The translations under genes were made by a program, and so were the position numbers. Below the pieces are notes generated by a model. The model did no database searches. It worked only from the letters and a program-made list of their open reading frames with translations, and was not told where the DNA came from. From Parietichytrium sp. I65-24A (lineage: Eukaryota > Sar > Bigyra > Thraustochytrida > Thraustochytriidae), in contig BLSF01000034.1 in assembly GCA_012862575.1 (NCBI GenBank), forward strand, positions 255,712 to 319,711: DNA of 64,000 nt, given 5' to 3'. Below, in pieces: positions 20,188 to 31,700 of this stretch; position 1 is the stretch's first letter, and each line of letters opens with the position of its first letter.

Positions 20188-23100
20188 ATGTACCAAGGAC
20201 AAGGGTGGCAAGATGAGTCGGAGGACGACGAGGTGCAGGGGATCTTTGAAAAGCGCGAATATGAGGACGTCGTGCACAGGTTTAGCGGCCTGATGGGGCA
20301 AAATTTGTTCGGGGGAAAGAGTTTCATAGAGACACCGAAACGCAGCCAGCTGAACGCGAACGTCCCGGAGTACACGCCTGATTCGCATCAGCAGATGCTG
20401 TACCACCAGCATGCGATGATGAACTCCGCGATGATGTCCAGCGGGGCGCTGGACGCTGGTCACACGGAGCAATACTCGCATCAGACGTCCAACTATCCGC
20501 AGGAACAACAGCAGCAGCAGTGGCAGGAAGCCATGCGGACAAAGAGAAGAACGCCTGGGCCAAGTCCCGGCGCAAATGCATCTAACGGCGCGAATAACCA
20601 ACAAGCCAACGGAGGGCCGAGCCCCACAAATCCTTTCAGATACGGGCTGGGGTTCAACTACCCTTTGGGTAAAACCGGTCTCACGCCAGTTAGCTTTGCT
20701 GAGGACCAGCAGCACCCGTTTGCAAACTCTTACAACGTTCCAAACTTCATGCATACTCACCCCGACATGAACATGACGCAGCAACAACAGCCGCCAAACG
20801 CTCACGCACAGCAAATGCATTCTGGTAGCGCCTGGTACGAACAATTACCTCAGGGCGGCCCACTGTCTGCCAAGGGGTACGGTAGTGGTGGGTATGGCTC
20901 ATCAGACCTCGCTGGCGGCGATGGCAGCGGCGATAATACCTTCGAATATGGTGGCGTGGAAGGAAGCGCTGCCAAAAACCTTGACTTCTCAGCCCCATTT
21001 TTGCAATCCGTGGCCGATGAAGTTGGAGCTGAGGTCGACTACCCTGGTGGCGGGGACGCATCTTACGGTGGCGCTCAAGGGGAGTTCAGAGTGCACCACC
21101 AAGGAAGTGCAAACTCGCCCAACTTGTTTTCGATGCCTAGCACAGGCTTTTATGGTTTTGGAGACTACACAGGGCAGGAACACCCTTCCATGTACTCTGA
21201 GGCTGGGCATGACCACCTTGTCTACCCCGCGATGCACCACACGCAACAGGGATTCGGGAACAATTACGGCAACGACAGCGCAGTCTCTCCAAGCCAAAAA
21301 GATGGGAGGCTGGGGCCGAGCGCCAGAGACCAGCAGCATGGCAAGGGACTTTTGTCCCCTTCCTCGCAACAGCAAACAACATTTAGCAACACTAATAGTG
21401 GCCAGGTTGGCGCTCTGCCTTCGCACAAATTCTACGCGTACAATAATAACGCTGGAGGCCCGGGCAGAGGAGGAAGCGTAGTGCCTCAAACAAAAGTCCA
21501 GAGCCCTCCAAACTACGCGAAAGCTGCAATGCAAGGGAACAGGGGCATTCATGGGGTGCATGGGCAGCATTCTCAAGCACAGCAGTTTGCCGAAGCTTAC
21601 CAAGTGCAGCAGCAGCAGCCTGGAGTGAAGGCGCAAGGGCTGGGTCCGGGCTCTTTTCCACACGCGAACAATTCGGGTTATCATCCGGAGGCACGTCATC
21701 AACAGCAACAGCAGTTCCAGCCCGGGAACCATCGGATCCAACATGACGGGGCACAGTACTTTGCAGAGGAAGAAGAGCGGAAGGACAAGCGAGACAGTGT
21801 CAGCAGCACCTCTGGACCCGGGCCCCGGTCGAATTTTGGTGGGGGTCCATTCGTCGCCGGCAAAGGCGGAAACCGACGCGTGTCAAACTCGATCGACAGC
21901 AGTCGAAGCTCTGCATCGAGTTCGATTGACAGTCAGACGTCGAAGGACGCTTTTGCAATGAAGAAGCGGCAAGAACTTGAAGAGTCACCTCAAACGCGGA
22001 GCATCTTCAAGGACTTTTATAAGACATTCCGTACGAAGGAGAAAGAGGGGTACGACGAGGCGTTTGCTTACGCTTCTGCGTGCCTAGAGTCGAAGGAGAC
22101 GCCAGAGAAGATTCATTGGAAAATTTATCTTGAAATGGCGGATCTTGCAAAGCGGGAGAATCGTTTCTACGAGGCGAGGAAATTGTATCAGCTTGTGAAT
22201 CAAACCCAACCTTATGCCCATCAGGGGTGGTTGGAATACTCCAAGATGGAGGAGGAGTGCGGACGGTTGCACCAGTGTCGCCTCATACTTCATCAGGGGT
22301 TGGAGTATTGTAATTACGCAGAGCAGCTTTTAACCAAGGCCATAAAGCACGAAGAAAGGATGGGGAACCTTCAAGGTGCGCGGTCTTTGCTGGCTCGTCT
22401 GCGAAATCAGAGCGTAGACAAGACGTGGAGGACGATCTTGGAAGGGGCCTTGTTGGAGGCGAGAGCAGGCAACATCATCGTCGCTCGCAAGGTTTTCAAG
22501 TACTTGATGCGCCACGTTCCTTGGTACGGCCCAATTTATTACGAGGCCACCAAGTTCGAAGAGAAGAATGAGGAATTTGAAAGAGCGATTACCATTGTGG
22601 AGAAGGGATTGAAAGAGATTCCGCGGTACGGGCCACTGTGGTTTAATGCGTTCCGACTCCACGAGAAAATGGAAATGGAGCTGGCAAGAGCCGAGGCGAG
22701 TTCGGCTCCAAGATCCAGCTTGCCGATGAAGTTGTTGCGAGACGATGTAGACGAATCGGTCGATTTGTTTGAAATGTTCGGCACCACCGGAGAGGAGTTT
22801 CAAGCTGCGCCGCTCACTTGCCAGCTGTTGCGCACTCGGGGTTCGCTTCAGCGCGCAATGAATTGCATTTCCAAGGAGCTGGTGTGGAAGGTGCATTTCG
22901 AAGCTGCGCAAGTGGCCGAGCGAGGCGGCGGGGACGATTCACTTGAGCGAGCCCGGCATGCTTACGTTCAGAGTATCCTGCGGTGTCCAGTAAATCTACG
23001 ATGGAAGGTGTGGCTCGCAGGAGCTCGCGCCGAACTCACTCATGGATACATCAAGAAAGCTAGGTCCCTTCTCGACCGCGCCCTTCAGGATGTTCCAACA

Positions 23101-24084
23101 AAGTCGAAAGCTCAGGTGCTTTTGGAGTATTCTAGGTTAGAGGAGTACACCGGCAACTTACAAGAAGCTCGAAGTATCTTGGCCCTTGCCAGAAATGAAA
23201 CGAGACACGAATGGAAGGTTTTCTTGGAAAGTGTGATGCTCGAGGTTCGCCACGGAAATCATCAAGATGCAATCCGCGCCGCGGAAGACGCTCTTGCGAT
23301 TCACTCCGGTACTGGTCGCCTCTGGGCCATTTTGGTTCAGCTCAAGCACATCCACGGTCCTGATGCCCAGCGTCTTATCTTTCGGGAGGCGCTCAAGCAG
23401 GTTCCAAAGTCCGGCGAAGTGTGGTGCGAAGGTGCGCGCATTCATATGCACCCCCTCTCCCCGCACATGGATCTAGACACCGCTCAGCGGTATCTTCAGT
23501 TCGCCATCCAGTTCACCCCGCAATACGGAGACTCGTTCATAATCGCACTACGATGGCAATTGCTCTATGCCAACTTTGGAAATGGCAAACTGAGCCATCA
23601 GGATGCTTCCACTACACTCGAGGAGAGTGAGTTTTTGAACAACATGGAGAGGTGCGACACAAGTGACCTTGAGCTCAAGTGCGTCAACGCTGACCCAAAT
23701 TACGGGTCTTTGTGGTTTCATTGCAAAAGAGGCCCCTTTGACACTGCGCGCCAGGTTTTGCGTACCGCGAAGAAGCTTCTTATTGCAGAGCTGACCAAAT
23801 TTAGGTACGTGTATCGTGACGCAATTCTCGATTCAGTCCGTCGAAAGACCGAGCACGTTCTGCATCCTTCAAAGGCAAGAACAAAAGCGCGCACAACCCC
23901 TGCTCTCGCGAATGGGGAGAACGTATGGTTGACAGAGCGGCTCCAGCGCATTCCAGGAGCAGAAAAGTACTGCGACTTCAGCTCGGGGCTTTTGTGTGTG
24001 AACTGGCTGCGAGAACACGTAGATAAGCTAGTTGACTCGGAACGACGCAAGTTCTTGTTTGGATCGGACCAGATCGTCCCTTGA
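20188..24084 (+). CDS. Large HAT/TPR-repeat protein with Gln/Asn-rich N-terminus
   Basis: The 1298-residue single-exon product has two halves. Residues 1 to about 590 are low-complexity and rich in Gln, Asn, Gly, Ser, His and Tyr, with many short QQ runs, a prion-like composition. Residues about 605-1225 form a long helical-repeat solenoid with HAT (half-a-TPR) features: repeated W-x-x-Y/F or W-x-x-F/A on one helix and E-x-x-x-G-N/R then A-R-x-I/L on the next (for example RKLYQLV, GARSLLARL, EARSILALAR). HAT proteins scaffold RNA-processing complexes such as Clf1/Syf1, Prp6, CstF77 and HCF107. The protein may belong to the 'RNA-processing protein, HAT helix' group seen in plants and protists, but I cannot name an orthologue. 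Likely nuclear or in RNA granules, by inference. The ATG at 20188 lies two codons after a GTG. Confidence 0.8.
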   Translation: MYQGQGWQDESEDDEVQGIFEKREYEDVVHRFSGLMGQNLFGGKSFIETPKRSQLNANVPEYTPDSHQQMLYHQHAMMNSAMMSSGALDAGHTEQYSHQTSNYPQEQQQQQWQEAMRTKRRTPGPSPGANASNGANNQQANGGPSPTNPFRYGLGFNYPLGKTGLTPVSFAEDQQHPFANSYNVPNFMHTHPDMNMTQQQQPPNAHAQQMHSGSAWYEQLPQGGPLSAKGYGSGGYGSSDLAGGDGSGDNTFEYGGVEGSAAKNLDFSAPFLQSVADEVGAEVDYPGGGDASYGGAQGEFRVHHQGSANSPNLFSMPSTGFYGFGDYTGQEHPSMYSEAGHDHLVYPAMHHTQQGFGNNYGNDSAVSPSQKDGRLGPSARDQQHGKGLLSPSSQQQTTFSNTNSGQVGALPSHKFYAYNNNAGGPGRGGSVVPQTKVQSPPNYAKAAMQGNRGIHGVHGQHSQAQQFAEAYQVQQQQPGVKAQGLGPGSFPHANNSGYHPEARHQQQQQFQPGNHRIQHDGAQYFAEEEERKDKRDSVSSTSGPGPRSNFGGGPFVAGKGGNRRVSNSIDSSRSSASSSIDSQTSKDAFAMKKRQELEESPQTRSIFKDFYKTFRTKEKEGYDEAFAYASACLESKETPEKIHWKIYLEMADLAKRENRFYEARKLYQLVNQTQPYAHQGWLEYSKMEEECGRLHQCRLILHQGLEYCNYAEQLLTKAIKHEERMGNLQGARSLLARLRNQSVDKTWRTILEGALLEARAGNIIVARKVFKYLMRHVPWYGPIYYEATKFEEKNEEFERAITIVEKGLKEIPRYGPLWFNAFRLHEKMEMELARAEASSAPRSSLPMKLLRDDVDESVDLFEMFGTTGEEFQAAPLTCQLLRTRGSLQRAMNCISKELVWKVHFEAAQVAERGGGDDSLERARHAYVQSILRCPVNLRWKVWLAGARAELTHGYIKKARSLLDRALQDVPTKSKAQVLLEYSRLEEYTGNLQEARSILALARNETRHEWKVFLESVMLEVRHGNHQDAIRAAEDALAIHSGTGRLWAILVQLKHIHGPDAQRLIFREALKQVPKSGEVWCEGARIHMHPLSPHMDLDTAQRYLQFAIQFTPQYGDSFIIALRWQLLYANFGNGKLSHQDASTTLEESEFLNNMERCDTSDLELKCVNADPNYGSLWFHCKRGPFDTARQVLRTAKKLLIAELTKFRYVYRDAILDSVRRKTEHVLHPSKARTKARTTPALANGENVWLTERLQRIPGAEKYCDFSSGLLCVNWLREHVDKLVDSERRKFLFGSDQIVP

Positions 24085-24662
24085 CGTATTCCACTAGAGC
24101 TCCAATCTCTGACAATTCTAATCCATTTTTCGATTCCTTCCTTCCTTCCTTGAACACGACTGTAAAATCGTCCCATTGTTTGGCTTGCGGCGCCAAGAAG
24201 CAAAACCGTGATTTTTGTTTCGGGAGTAACAGTAGATGTACACATCGCAAAAGAGTTTTTGAAATGTGGGAGTGAAAATAATGTAGATTTCATAGTTTAC
24301 ACTGGGGATAAAAAAAATATAATGCCAAGCAAGACCCGCTGGAGGCATCAAAGCCAGCAAGACAATAAATAGTGTGTTTCCGTTTTCTTCAGAAGCAGCA
24401 TAACTCCTGTTTGTTGGTCGTCCCTCTCTCTCTCAACCGTTGTCTGCCGCGTAAGTATGGGGTGGCACAGTTCGGGAAAACTGATAGGGGACGGTGCGGT
24501 ACTATCGTGACTCGGGTGATTGTGATCATGAGTCCTTACGACAGGTAGGCGGCAAAGGCTCAACATCGTAGGAGCACGGGGGCGAGGTATCGATCGGCTT
24601 TTCTATCAAGACGAGATCTCGAATGTGTTTGTTTGTTTGTGTTTCAGAGTGAGAATAAGGTT
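24085..24662. other. Convergent intergenic between HAT gene and FGAM synthase
   Basis: Holds the two 3' ends only. AT-rich stretches near 24270-24320 and 24365 are candidate polyadenylation regions. No gene is seen. Confidence 0.6.
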
Positions 24663-27600
24663 TTAGTGCTCCATGCACCAGTTGTATGCGTTGTGGAACA
24701 TTTTCATCCACGGGGATTGAGTATAAGACTCCTTCCATTCTTCCGGCATCCATGGAAATTGCCACAGACGGTGGACGCGCTCCGGGTGAGGCATCAGGGC
24801 TAAGTGACGGCCGTCTTCTGAGCATAGAGCAGTGATGCCATCTGGCGAACCGTTCGGGTTGAAAGGATACACCTCGGTAGACTTTCCAGAATCGTCTACG
24901 AAGCGCATTGGAGCTTGGCCATTCGCGACAATCGTCTCCCGAACCTGGGGGTCTGGAAAGTGAGCACGGCCTTCGCCATGCGCAATCCACACCCCGAGCA
25001 CGCTACCTTCCATACCCTTGAACATCATAGCCTTGTTGTCTTCCAGGATTTTCACGGTGGTGAACCTCGACTGGTATCTGCCAGATGCATTGTGGACGAA
25101 TCTTGGTTGTTTATCCCACTCGACGTCGTGCGACTCGCGATTGTAGATGCTTTCATTACCTGGAATCCATCCCAAGAGTGCCATAAGCTGGCAGCCATTG
25201 CAGATGCCAAGACTGAACGTGTCCGCGCGTTTATAAAACTCGCGGAACTGTTGCCACACCTTTTCATGGAAACGAATGGTTCCGGCCCACCCCTTGGCAG
25301 AGTCCAGAACATCCGCATAACTGAACCCTCCAACAAAGACAATACCCTTAAACTTGTCGAGTGTCATCCTTCCGCTCACCAAGTCTGCAACATTGACGTC
25401 CCATGCATCGAAGCCAGCGGCAACGAATGCAGCCGCCATTTCTCGGTCTCCATTCGAACCCTCCTCTCTGATGATGGCAACGCAAGGGCGGTTCTCTGCA
25501 GTTGACTGCACGCGATCATCTGGCATTGTGTTTGGATCAAACGTGAGTGACCAAGGAGGTGTGATGCGATCGCACATGCCTTTCTGCTCCTGTTCTGCGC
25601 ACTCTGGGTTGGTTTGAAGCTTTTCGAGTTCAAAGCTGGTGGCTTCCCAAATGTCTCTCCAGGATGTCATTGAGTTGGAGCCGGCAAGCAGGTCGCTGCC
25701 ATTTGCAAGACTGACGCCAAGAGTTTTGGAAGGCAAAACTTGTCCGATTTTGTAAAATGGGACATTCGCCTTAGTAAAAGTCTCGGTAAACTCGTCCTCC
25801 TTGTCCTGAGCAACCTGAAACACGAGGCCAGGCTCCTCGGCGAAAAGAAAAGGCAATGCCTCGCTCTCGCTGTTGACAGACTCTGGCAGGAGCAGCGACA
25901 GACCCAGGTTTCCGGCAAACGCCATTTCCAGAGCAGCGACAATCAATCCTCCGTCAGACACATCGTGACCGGCCAAGAGAGCTTTGCTCTCAATTAACTG
26001 TTGGGTCGCATCGAATGCACGAACAAGAACCTGTGGGTCGTCAAGGTCAGGGGAAATATCTCCAAGCTGCGAGTGCACTTGCGCAAGGGCAGACCCTCCG
26101 AGACGATGGGCAGTAGGATTGCTGATGCGAACGTAAAACAGGCTTGATGGCTTCTTGACGTCCTTCAAGTCGGGGGTCAAAGTGAGGGCTACATCGGGAC
26201 ACATCGCGTAAACGCTGATGGCGAGCTGCCCAGGGCACTTGACAACTTCTTCCCCTGCTTTGGCAGCCATGGAGAGAGAGTCTTTGCCTCCATCAACAGA
26301 GATGCCAACCTCGTTCATCACCTGGCACATTGCTTCGCAAGCTGCATACATGGCTGCGCCTTCACCTTTTAATTTGGCCGCCCACATCCAGTTTGCTGAG
26401 CACTTGACGTCCTTAAGAGCAGTGATCTTGGCGAACACGAGATTCGTTAGAGCTTCCGTCACGGTGAGCCTTGCCATGGCGCCGTAGTCCACCAGTCCTT
26501 TGATAGGCTGTTCTCCAATCGCAGTAGCGACACCGGTGTACTTGCCATCTTTGTTTGGAAAGTGCGCCTGCGCAATCACTCCGACATCTGCGAGTGGGGT
26601 GTGAAGCGGACCAACGCATTGCTGTTGCGCCACGAGGCCAGTGACGGATCGGTCGACCTTGCTTGTGAGGAATCGCTTACTTCCGACTTGAAGAAGACGA
26701 AAGACTCTATCTAGCGCGGAGGCCACGGTAGTGTCAGCTGCAAGGTTCAGTGGCTGGTGACCGATCTGCTCGCTGTCAGAGGTGAATGTCTTTTGCGGCA
26801 TTTTCGCAAGTACATCTTCAAGGTCGAGCTTGACTGGAGTGGAGTCATCTTTCTCGTCGTGTACAACCACGATTCCATCGCCAGTGACGTCTCCAACGAA
26901 TGCAAAAGGCATGTTCTCTCGCTTGCAAACGCGCTCGAATAGCTGGCGGTGTTCCGGGCGAATTAGAAGAGCACAGTTCTCCTGGTACTCTGCACCCCAC
27001 AACTCCAGCGAGGTCATCGTATCATCTCCGATTGGGAGCCTGCGGAGGAAGAGCTCCGCGCCAGCTGGTTCCGAAATCTCTTTCAGCACGTTTCCGTTTC
27101 CACCCGCACCTTGATCATGGATACTGACAATCGGATTTTTGTCTCCAAGTTCAATACATGCCCTGATTACACGATTCATCTTGTTCTCCATCTCGGCATC
27201 CCCACGCTGAACGGCGTTGAAGTCAAGGTCTGCTGACTTGGCGTCCTGGACGCGGCTTGAGGCAGCACCGCCGCCCATCCCGATTCGGTAAGCGGGTCCG
27301 CCGAGCTTGACTACAGTCATGCCCTTCTCAGCGGCGCCTTTGGAGACATGGCGGCCGTCGAGAAGACCTACCCCGGCACTCATCATGATGGGCTTGATCC
27401 ATTCCCTGCGCTCGCCATTTGGAAGGCGCATTCCAAAGGAGCGAGTGTATCCAGAGATCACGGGCTCGCCAAATTTGTTCCCGTAGTCCGAGGCTCCATT
27501 GCTTGCTTCAATCTCGATTTGAAGCGGGGTGGCCATGTTGGACGGATACTCGAAGGACTTGTCCTCCCACGGTAGCTCGTAACCTGGGATATGAAGGTTC

Positions 27601-28724
27601 CCAACACAGTAAGAAGACGTTCCAGCAACAACATGAGCACCGCGGCCGGTGGCATGCACGTCGCGAATACGCCCCCCGGTGCCGGTCTCCGCTCCAGGGA
27701 AAGGGGCGATACCGCACGGGAAGTTGTGGGTTTCGGCCGTTAAAATGCCGTGCATTTCGATCTCGCGCACTTTGTAAGAACTTGGCTGCGCTTCTTCGCC
27801 GTCATTCTTGGCCTCGGTGTCTGGCTTGCAAAAGTTGACAGGAAAGCCCTGAATCGCAGACGAGTTATCGTGGAAGGCGATGACCGAGTTGTTCTTGACT
27901 GGGTTGGTTTTGGAGCAGGCAGGGTTGGTCTCCTTGACGAGCTGAAAGAGAGTCTTGTCCTTTTCAACCCCATCAATGACCATCTTCCCGCCGAAAAACC
28001 AGTGCCTCGAATGTTCCGAGTTGGACTGCGCAAGGTCAAAGCACTCCACGTTGCTTGGATTTCTCTTGAGCTTGTCTTTGAACAGGCCGGTGTAAAAATC
28101 CAAATCCCACTCGTCAAAGGACAAGCCCAGCTCGTCACTAATGCGCTTGAGGGCGTCCTTGCCTTCTTCCATGATAGGCACCCACTGCGTTCCCGCCGCG
28201 GATGCCTGCAGAGTGCTCTGGTCAGGCTCAAACGTCTCGATGGGTTTGTCAATCACAAACTCGGTCATGCGGTCGTGCAACTTAGCCATTATCTCCGCCT
28301 TTTGAGCATCTGACAGGGACTCGCTGCCAGTGTCAAACTCAAATCGACGAGATCGCTCGATGCGGCGAATGCAGCCAAGGCCGCATGCCTGGCAGATGGA
28401 CACCGCGTTAGAAGACCATGCCGTGGTGAAGGTCAACCGCGGCCCTACCTCAAAGCAAAATGCAGCATCGCTTGCAGACAAAAAACTGCTGGAGCCAAAC
28501 TTGTCCTGCTCAAAAGTCTCGCTCAGCAGCCAGTGCAAGATCGAACGCTCCTTGTCGCTGAGCTCGTAGTCTGCGGGCAGTTCGATGTTGAATCTGAACT
28601 CCGACTTGATGCTCTTGATCTCGGGCAAGCCGTTGATCGCCGCCAGCTTGCGCTGGAACGCCACCATGTGCGCCTCATCGATGGCTGGCGTCCTAAACAA
28701 GTGCACCACTTTCCAAGCCGCCAT
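24663..28724 (-). CDS. PFAS: Phosphoribosylformylglycinamidine (FGAM) synthase
   Basis: The 1353-residue single-exon enzyme matches the large single-chain FGAM synthases (E. coli PurL 1295, human PFAS 1338). It catalyses the fourth step of de novo purine synthesis: FGAR + Gln + ATP to FGAM + Glu. An N-terminal PurS-like region is followed by the linker, two AIRS-type synthetase halves (for example SNSEHSRHWFF, VSIHDQGAGGNGN, VGPLHTP, VSDGGLIVAALEMAF) and a C-terminal class I glutaminase domain. The glutaminase triad is visible: C1175 in LGICNGCQ, and H1313 and E1315 in PHPERVHR. The first ATG is at 28724; upstream codons lack ATG. Probably cytosolic, since no targeting peptide is apparent. 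Iterated AAAGACCC units lie about 60 bases upstream. Confidence 0.97.
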   Translation of the reverse strand: MAAWKVVHLFRTPAIDEAHMVAFQRKLAAINGLPEIKSIKSEFRFNIELPADYELSDKERSILHWLLSETFEQDKFGSSSFLSASDAAFCFEVGPRLTFTTAWSSNAVSICQACGLGCIRRIERSRRFEFDTGSESLSDAQKAEIMAKLHDRMTEFVIDKPIETFEPDQSTLQASAAGTQWVPIMEEGKDALKRISDELGLSFDEWDLDFYTGLFKDKLKRNPSNVECFDLAQSNSEHSRHWFFGGKMVIDGVEKDKTLFQLVKETNPACSKTNPVKNNSVIAFHDNSSAIQGFPVNFCKPDTEAKNDGEEAQPSSYKVREIEMHGILTAETHNFPCGIAPFPGAETGTGGRIRDVHATGRGAHVVAGTSSYCVGNLHIPGYELPWEDKSFEYPSNMATPLQIEIEASNGASDYGNKFGEPVISGYTRSFGMRLPNGERREWIKPIMMSAGVGLLDGRHVSKGAAEKGMTVVKLGGPAYRIGMGGGAASSRVQDAKSADLDFNAVQRGDAEMENKMNRVIRACIELGDKNPIVSIHDQGAGGNGNVLKEISEPAGAELFLRRLPIGDDTMTSLELWGAEYQENCALLIRPEHRQLFERVCKRENMPFAFVGDVTGDGIVVVHDEKDDSTPVKLDLEDVLAKMPQKTFTSDSEQIGHQPLNLAADTTVASALDRVFRLLQVGSKRFLTSKVDRSVTGLVAQQQCVGPLHTPLADVGVIAQAHFPNKDGKYTGVATAIGEQPIKGLVDYGAMARLTVTEALTNLVFAKITALKDVKCSANWMWAAKLKGEGAAMYAACEAMCQVMNEVGISVDGGKDSLSMAAKAGEEVVKCPGQLAISVYAMCPDVALTLTPDLKDVKKPSSLFYVRISNPTAHRLGGSALAQVHSQLGDISPDLDDPQVLVRAFDATQQLIESKALLAGHDVSDGGLIVAALEMAFAGNLGLSLLLPESVNSESEALPFLFAEEPGLVFQVAQDKEDEFTETFTKANVPFYKIGQVLPSKTLGVSLANGSDLLAGSNSMTSWRDIWEATSFELEKLQTNPECAEQEQKGMCDRITPPWSLTFDPNTMPDDRVQSTAENRPCVAIIREEGSNGDREMAAAFVAAGFDAWDVNVADLVSGRMTLDKFKGIVFVGGFSYADVLDSAKGWAGTIRFHEKVWQQFREFYKRADTFSLGICNGCQLMALLGWIPGNESIYNRESHDVEWDKQPRFVHNASGRYQSRFTTVKILEDNKAMMFKGMEGSVLGVWIAHGEGRAHFPDPQVRETIVANGQAPMRFVDDSGKSTEVYPFNPNGSPDGITALCSEDGRHLALMPHPERVHRLWQFPWMPEEWKESYTQSPWMKMFHNAYNWCMEH

Positions 28725-31700
28725 TTTTCCGCTCAGGCTCTTCACCAAAGTCGAAAGCTAGCCCGCCTCGAAAACCAACGCGGTCAAAGACCCAAAGACC
28801 CAAAGACCCAAAGACCCAAAGATTCGAAGACCTGGCCTGGCCTGGAGGCTATAGGCGCCCTGAATATGGCCACCGCAGCTCCGCGTCGACGAGGACGGTT
28901 TGCCGTTCCGCGAGAAGGGTGACTGACTTAAAAACGCGCTTCTTGGAGGAAGCCAAGAGACAAGTGCGGTTGGTCGTCGGCGTTGCCACCTCACACCTCT
29001 CACACCTCACACACCACACAGCAGAGGATGAAAGGAAGTAAAGAAGGGAGGAAAGGAGGTAGGGAGGGAAGGATTATGTTCGCAGTGAGGCGGTTAGGGC
29101 AGCAGCTGGTGGAGACAGTGGAGACGGATAGACAGACAGACGGATTTGGTTTGGGACTAACTAAAGACTTCTTACTCGTATCTTTTCTTTCTTTCTTTCT
29201 TTCTTTTTTTGCCGTCAGTCAAAGCATGCAGTGAAGTTTGGTTGACCGAGAAAGCGAGCTTAGTTGGTCGTGAAATGGATCATCATCTTCACTAGAAAGG
29301 AACAAAACAAATCACATCAAAACAAATCAAATCAAATCAAAGCTATCAAAATAAAGCAAGAAACCATTGAGTGCCGGAGATTTTTTTTACTATTCACTGT
29401 AAATATATTTTTTCATTCATTGTGCGAGTCCTGCAGAAATATTCAGAATCGATCTCAATCAATCAATTCAGACCAACTCGGATGTCTGTCTCCCAACACC
29501 TGCCTCTTCTTCGTCATCCACCAAGCCAACACTCGTCGTGAGAGTCGTGAGGAAAGAAGAAAAGAAAGAAAGAAAAGAAAAGACAAGAAGAGGAGAGTAC
29601 TGAGTACTCACAGTCAGTACTAGTAGCACGCGAAGAAATGTTGTTGTTAGTTGGAGTTCCGCGCTAGTCGCTGTCTTAGACTGCGATGTGAACATGCAAA
29701 GATGTGAACATGCAAAGATGTGAACGTGCAGAAGATAGAAAGGAAGGAAGGTGGAAGTGGAAGGTGGAAGATGGAAGGTGGAAGGTGGAAGGCGGCGCGG
29801 ACCTGCGCAACCTGCGCAGCGCCCTTGTCTTGTGAATTTCTGAATTCTGAATTCTGAATTCTTAAATGAGCGTTTCATGATCTTGATGAAAGCCAAGTTT
29901 TGTGAATACTGAGCGCTGCTGTTGTTGTCGTTGTTGTTGCTTCGCCATTTGGTGCCACAATTTTCCTCTTGGGACTTGCCGTGCTGTTGGTAGACGGCTG
30001 GCTGCCTACTGAGTGCTGTGGCAACTGACAGACGCGGGCTGCGAGACGAGATCTTGATTGACTGTGAACACTCACTATCAGTCAGAACATGGACATTTGA
30101 CATCATCACATCATAGCACACCGAGCAGCGCCCTCTCGGTCTCCTCACGCTCCTCACGTCTTTGGATCAACGCGAAAACCGTGACCACCAGCAATTCAAC
30201 CGCACCTTTTCTCCTCGCAAAAGCCCAACGTCCTTCGCTTTCCCTCCGGTCTTGTGCCCTTTTGCCATTTTTGCTCTTTTGCCATTTTTGCGGATCCACG
30301 TCCCCTACCGGTACGAGTACTCAGTACGTAATAATGGAACAGGAACGTGTGGCTGTGCTGCGTATTTGTATCCCAATTTCCGTAGCTGGCATATGTTAGT
30401 AGTAGTTACGAGTGAAATTCAGTCGATTTACTGTGTTTTTGGTTTGTGACGTAAAATAAAATGCAAACTTTGAAGTTTTTGTTTTTATTTGATTCTTTTT
30501 TAAAGCAGTTCAACTGTTCATCCGGCAAACTTTGCTGGCAGTCAATCCATGTTCAACTTTTGTTCAAAGTTCAATAAAAATTGATTGATTGATTGATTGA
30601 TTGGACGAACGTTCAAGTTCGCTATGACTGACAAAGATAGAGTACCGGTCGGTCTTTCTGGGGCGGCATGAGCATGGGGATTCTGAGAATGCCAACTTGT
30701 TCAATCAAGTTAGTTGAACGAATGAACGATAATAAACGTAAACTTGGAGGTAGTCGAGCTAACTGATCGATCGGTTGCAGTCAAGATGCGGCGACGGACG
30801 TTGAGCGCCGACGAGTTGGACATAGTCCCGGCATAGCTGGCTGGACCTTGGAGAGTAGACAGGTACACCTTTCAGTACAATTGACAAGTACACAACATCG
30901 ATGACGCTTCGCAAGGCGCTGGGCCTACCAACTAGCTGAGACGAAACGACGAAGCGACGATGCGACGTGTGCAGACGAAAGGAATGAAGGAAGAAAGGAA
31001 GAAAGGAAGGAACACGTGGAGAGAAAAGTCTTCCGTCTCGGGCCCCCTGATGGCCGCAGAGATCCGCAGAGTTCTCTCTGCTCGAGATGGACTGACTAAC
31101 GAGACTAACGACGCCAAGGTCGCTAATCAGAGGCACTGTGACGGACTCGCACTGGCAGGTGTGGAGTAGTAAGAGAGAGAGGCGAGTGAGGAGAGATGAG
31201 GAGAATGCGCGAAGACATTTCCACTCACCGCATCGCTTACAAATGTAGAATGAGGTTTGTGATTTGTGGCATGATGAATGCAATGCGCTCCGAAAGGCGT
31301 GAAACTGGATGGTTCGGCCCGTGCTTGACCTGTGGTACCTGTGGTCTGCGGGAGGCGCGGCCATTCAGGCCATTCAGACCATTCAGACCACTCCGCATTG
31401 GCTGCTAAGTTTATCCAGGATCATCGAGCACAGTTGAGAGCGCGAGCCTTTTTTCTTTTTTCCTTTTCCTTCTTTACACACTTTACACGCTGCGCATCGC
31501 TCGCACACCTCCGTTGCTAAACTGCAACGACCATGAAAGCCATCGTGGTCCCCTAGCTCTTGTAAGAGTGAACCACCTCTCGTCGTAGGTACTGGCGCGA
31601 AGTCAGTGCTTACTGTCGATACCAGAACGCGGAGAAGCGCGCAATACTGGCGCTGAGAATATCTCGCGAGGGGTGGAAAAAGCGCAGACGTAGAGAGCGC

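Noticed and set aside
30759-31364. 201-codon minus-strand frame
   Set aside because: No ATG start, Ser/Leu/Arg-rich composition, no domain, and it spans GAAGGAAG-type low-complexity DNA.
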